A DNA stretch of 6,348 nucleotides from NCBI RefSeq assembly GCF_020829685.1, contig NZ_JAIVFR010000400.1, positions 1 to 6,348 on the forward strand, in the 5' to 3' direction. This document shows, in pieces, positions 5,006-6,348 of this stretch. Below the pieces are notes generated by a model that was given only the letters and a program-made list of their open reading frames with translations, was not told the origin of the DNA and searched no databases. This DNA is from Nostoc sp. CHAB 5715 (lineage in GTDB: Bacteria; Cyanobacteriota; Cyanobacteriia; Cyanobacteriales; Nostocaceae). Numbering within the stretch: the first letter of the stretch is position 1; every line of letters begins with the position of its first letter. Both the position numbers and the translations under genes were made by a program.

Positions 5006-6289
5006 ATGTACTTGAATTCTCCCATTACTCAGTTTGAGAGTTTGTCATTGACCACAGAGCCAAACCCAGAGGAACCTGAAATAGAAAAAGCGCCAGTGGA
5101 AGTTTCATTTAAAACTCCGTCATTACCGCCATCGGTAGGTGAAGGAGCTATATATCTTAGTCAGCGTGGTAATTCCCTGGCACAACAAAAGTCAGAAGAA
5201 CTGCAAAAAACCCTTCTGGCACACCGACACGATCGCCAACTGGTTATTCTGCAAGATTTTCCTGATCCTGATGCCCTTTCCTGTGCCTGGGCTTATCAGT
5301 TGATTGCCCAGCAATATGATATAAAATGTGAAATCATTTATGCTGGCGCATTAAGCCATCAAGAAAATATTGCCTTGGTAAGGCTGACTAATTTACCTAT
5401 CCAACGCTGGACGCCGCAAACCTTGAAAACCAAAGATTTGTCATCTTACCAAGGTTTTGTATTAATTGATAACCAGGGAACCACTTCACAACTACTGTCA
5501 GCAGTACAGCAGGCTGGAATTCCTTTAGTGGTACTCGTTGACCATCACAGTATCCAAGGCGACCTGCAATCAGAGTTTGAGGATATCCGTCCCTATGTAA
5601 GAGCGACGGCAACAATTTTTACTCAATACCTGCAAACGGGATTACTGGCATTAGATACCAGCGTAAATCAACACGTCAAATGCGCTACAGCCTTGATGCA
5701 CGGCTTGCGATCAGATACAAATCGGCTCATGCAAGCGCAAGAAGAAGACTTTATGGCAGCGGCGTATTTAAGCCGATTTTATGATGCTCAATTGCTAAAC
5801 GCTATTTTACAGGCGAATCGTTCCAAGCGGGTAATGGATGTGATCGAGCGATCGCTAAAAAATCGCATCGTCCAAAATAACTTTTCCATCGCTGGTGTTG
5901 GTTACCTACGCTACGAAGACCGTGACGCCATCCCCCAAGCGGCTGATTTTCTTGTCACCGAAGAAAACGTCCATACCGCCGTAGTTTATGGCATTGTTCA
6001 CGATGAAGACGAAGAACTCGAAATAGTCATTGGCTCCCTGAGAACTAGCAAACTTACCCTTGACCCCGATGAATTCATCAAAGAAGCCTTTGGACAAGAT
6101 AGTGCAGGGCGCTTTTTCGGCGGTGGAAGGACAAGCGCAGGCGGCTTTGAAATTCCAATGGGCTTCTTATCTGGCAGCAACGAAAATTCTGCCTATGCGA
6201 AAATGAAATGGGAAGTATTCGACGCTCAAATTAAGCAAAAACTGCTGAGGTTAGTTAATCCCAGAGATAACCCAATTCAGTCGGAGTAG
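5006..6289 (+). CDS. DHH/DHHA1 family phosphoesterase (NrnA-like)
   Basis: This 427-residue soluble protein belongs to the DHH superfamily of Mn-dependent phosphoesterases. Members degrade nanoRNA, pAp or cyclic-dinucleotide products; the substrate here cannot be read from sequence. Residues 1-60 are P/E/S-rich and probably disordered. The DHH domain has PDPDA (D87, D89), D155 (VLIDNQG), the signature D179-H180-H181 and D237 (LRSDTN). The linker leads to a DHHA1 domain ending in the glycine-rich GGGRTSAGGFEIP (372-384). Two positions differ from classic NrnA: the motif I histidine four residues before the first aspartate is Q83, and the GGH of the DHHA1 loop is GGGR. No membrane helix, GGDEF, PAS or CBS domain is present, so it is not GdpP. 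It appears monocistronic, with a long leader region and no partner gene. Confidence 0.9.
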   Translation: MYLNSPITQFESLSLTTEPNPEEPEIEKAPVEVSFKTPSLPPSVGEGAIYLSQRGNSLAQQKSEELQKTLLAHRHDRQLVILQDFPDPDALSCAWAYQLIAQQYDIKCEIIYAGALSHQENIALVRLTNLPIQRWTPQTLKTKDLSSYQGFVLIDNQGTTSQLLSAVQQAGIPLVVLVDHHSIQGDLQSEFEDIRPYVRATATIFTQYLQTGLLALDTSVNQHVKCATALMHGLRSDTNRLMQAQEEDFMAAAYLSRFYDAQLLNAILQANRSKRVMDVIERSLKNRIVQNNFSIAGVGYLRYEDRDAIPQAADFLVTEENVHTAVVYGIVHDEDEELEIVIGSLRTSKLTLDPDEFIKEAFGQDSAGRFFGGGRTSAGGFEIPMGFLSGSNENSAYAKMKWEVFDAQIKQKLLRLVNPRDNPIQSE

Positions 6290-6348
6290 AGGGACAAGGA
6301 GATGGGGAGAACTCCTAACTCATGCTGGAGTCAAAGTGTTTGGTTATA
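6290..6348. other. Tail after the DHH gene, no gene assigned
   Basis: The first bases are G/A-rich filler (GGGACAAGGAGATGGGGAG). AGGAG (6297-6301) can pair with CTCCT (6312-6316) but no T-run follows. A minus-strand frame enters from the right edge and stops at 6317-6315 (ending ...DSSMS), so the tail of a convergent gene is possible. Too little sequence is present to decide. Confidence 0.3.

Noticed and set aside
6302..6348. Start of a new plus-strand gene at the right edge (ATG at 6302 or 6322)
   Set aside because: Fewer than 16 codons are available, with no properly spaced ribosome binding site. A minus-strand gene tail ending at 6315 is equally possible.

Overview
The window looks like chromosomal DNA of a cyanobacterium, most likely a filamentous, heterocyst-forming type (Nostoc/Anabaena relatives). 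The evidence is eight copies of the cyanobacterial HIP1 octamer GCGATCGC in 6.3 kb, tandem heptamer arrays of GCCCCAT/GCCCAAT type, short dispersed repeats of about 24 bp, and proteins of clear cyanobacterial style. No IS element, transposase, CRISPR array, tRNA, rRNA or phage gene was seen.

Layout. Positions 1-103 are AT-rich upstream DNA with a 10-bp inverted repeat. From 104 (+) runs the N-terminal two-thirds of the replication-restart helicase PriA. Its homology stops near 1540, just after the GSATPS helicase motif, where the frame enters low-complexity repeats. It then reads by accident antisense through the 3' end of the convergent gene and stops at 1849. The repeat block 1544-1669 separates the PriA remnant from a complete alanine racemase gene alr (2856-1669, -). 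Between alr and the next gene lie 618 bp, including a nested repeat cluster (2938-3162) with a perfect 54-bp direct duplication. An HNH-family nuclease-like protein follows (3475-3972, +). A 1033-bp non-coding stretch (3973-5005) holds several dyads, direct repeats, a possible promoter and a weak terminator-like hairpin. A DHH/DHHA1 phosphoesterase (5006-6289, +) and 59 bp of tail close the window.

Function. The genes do not form an obvious pathway: replication restart (priA), D-alanine supply for peptidoglycan (alr), an HNH protein of unknown target, and a probable nanoRNA or dinucleotide phosphodiesterase. They are apparently four separate transcription units; priA and alr converge, alr and the HNH gene diverge, and the HNH and DHH genes share a strand but are over 1 kb apart.

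The most notable point is structural. Small repeats have entered priA in frame once (530-580) and lie exactly where priA breaks off. The C-terminal zinc-binding and second helicase lobe are missing from the whole window. This is either a real rearrangement across repeats or an assembly misjoin. I found no convincing new multi-gene system here.
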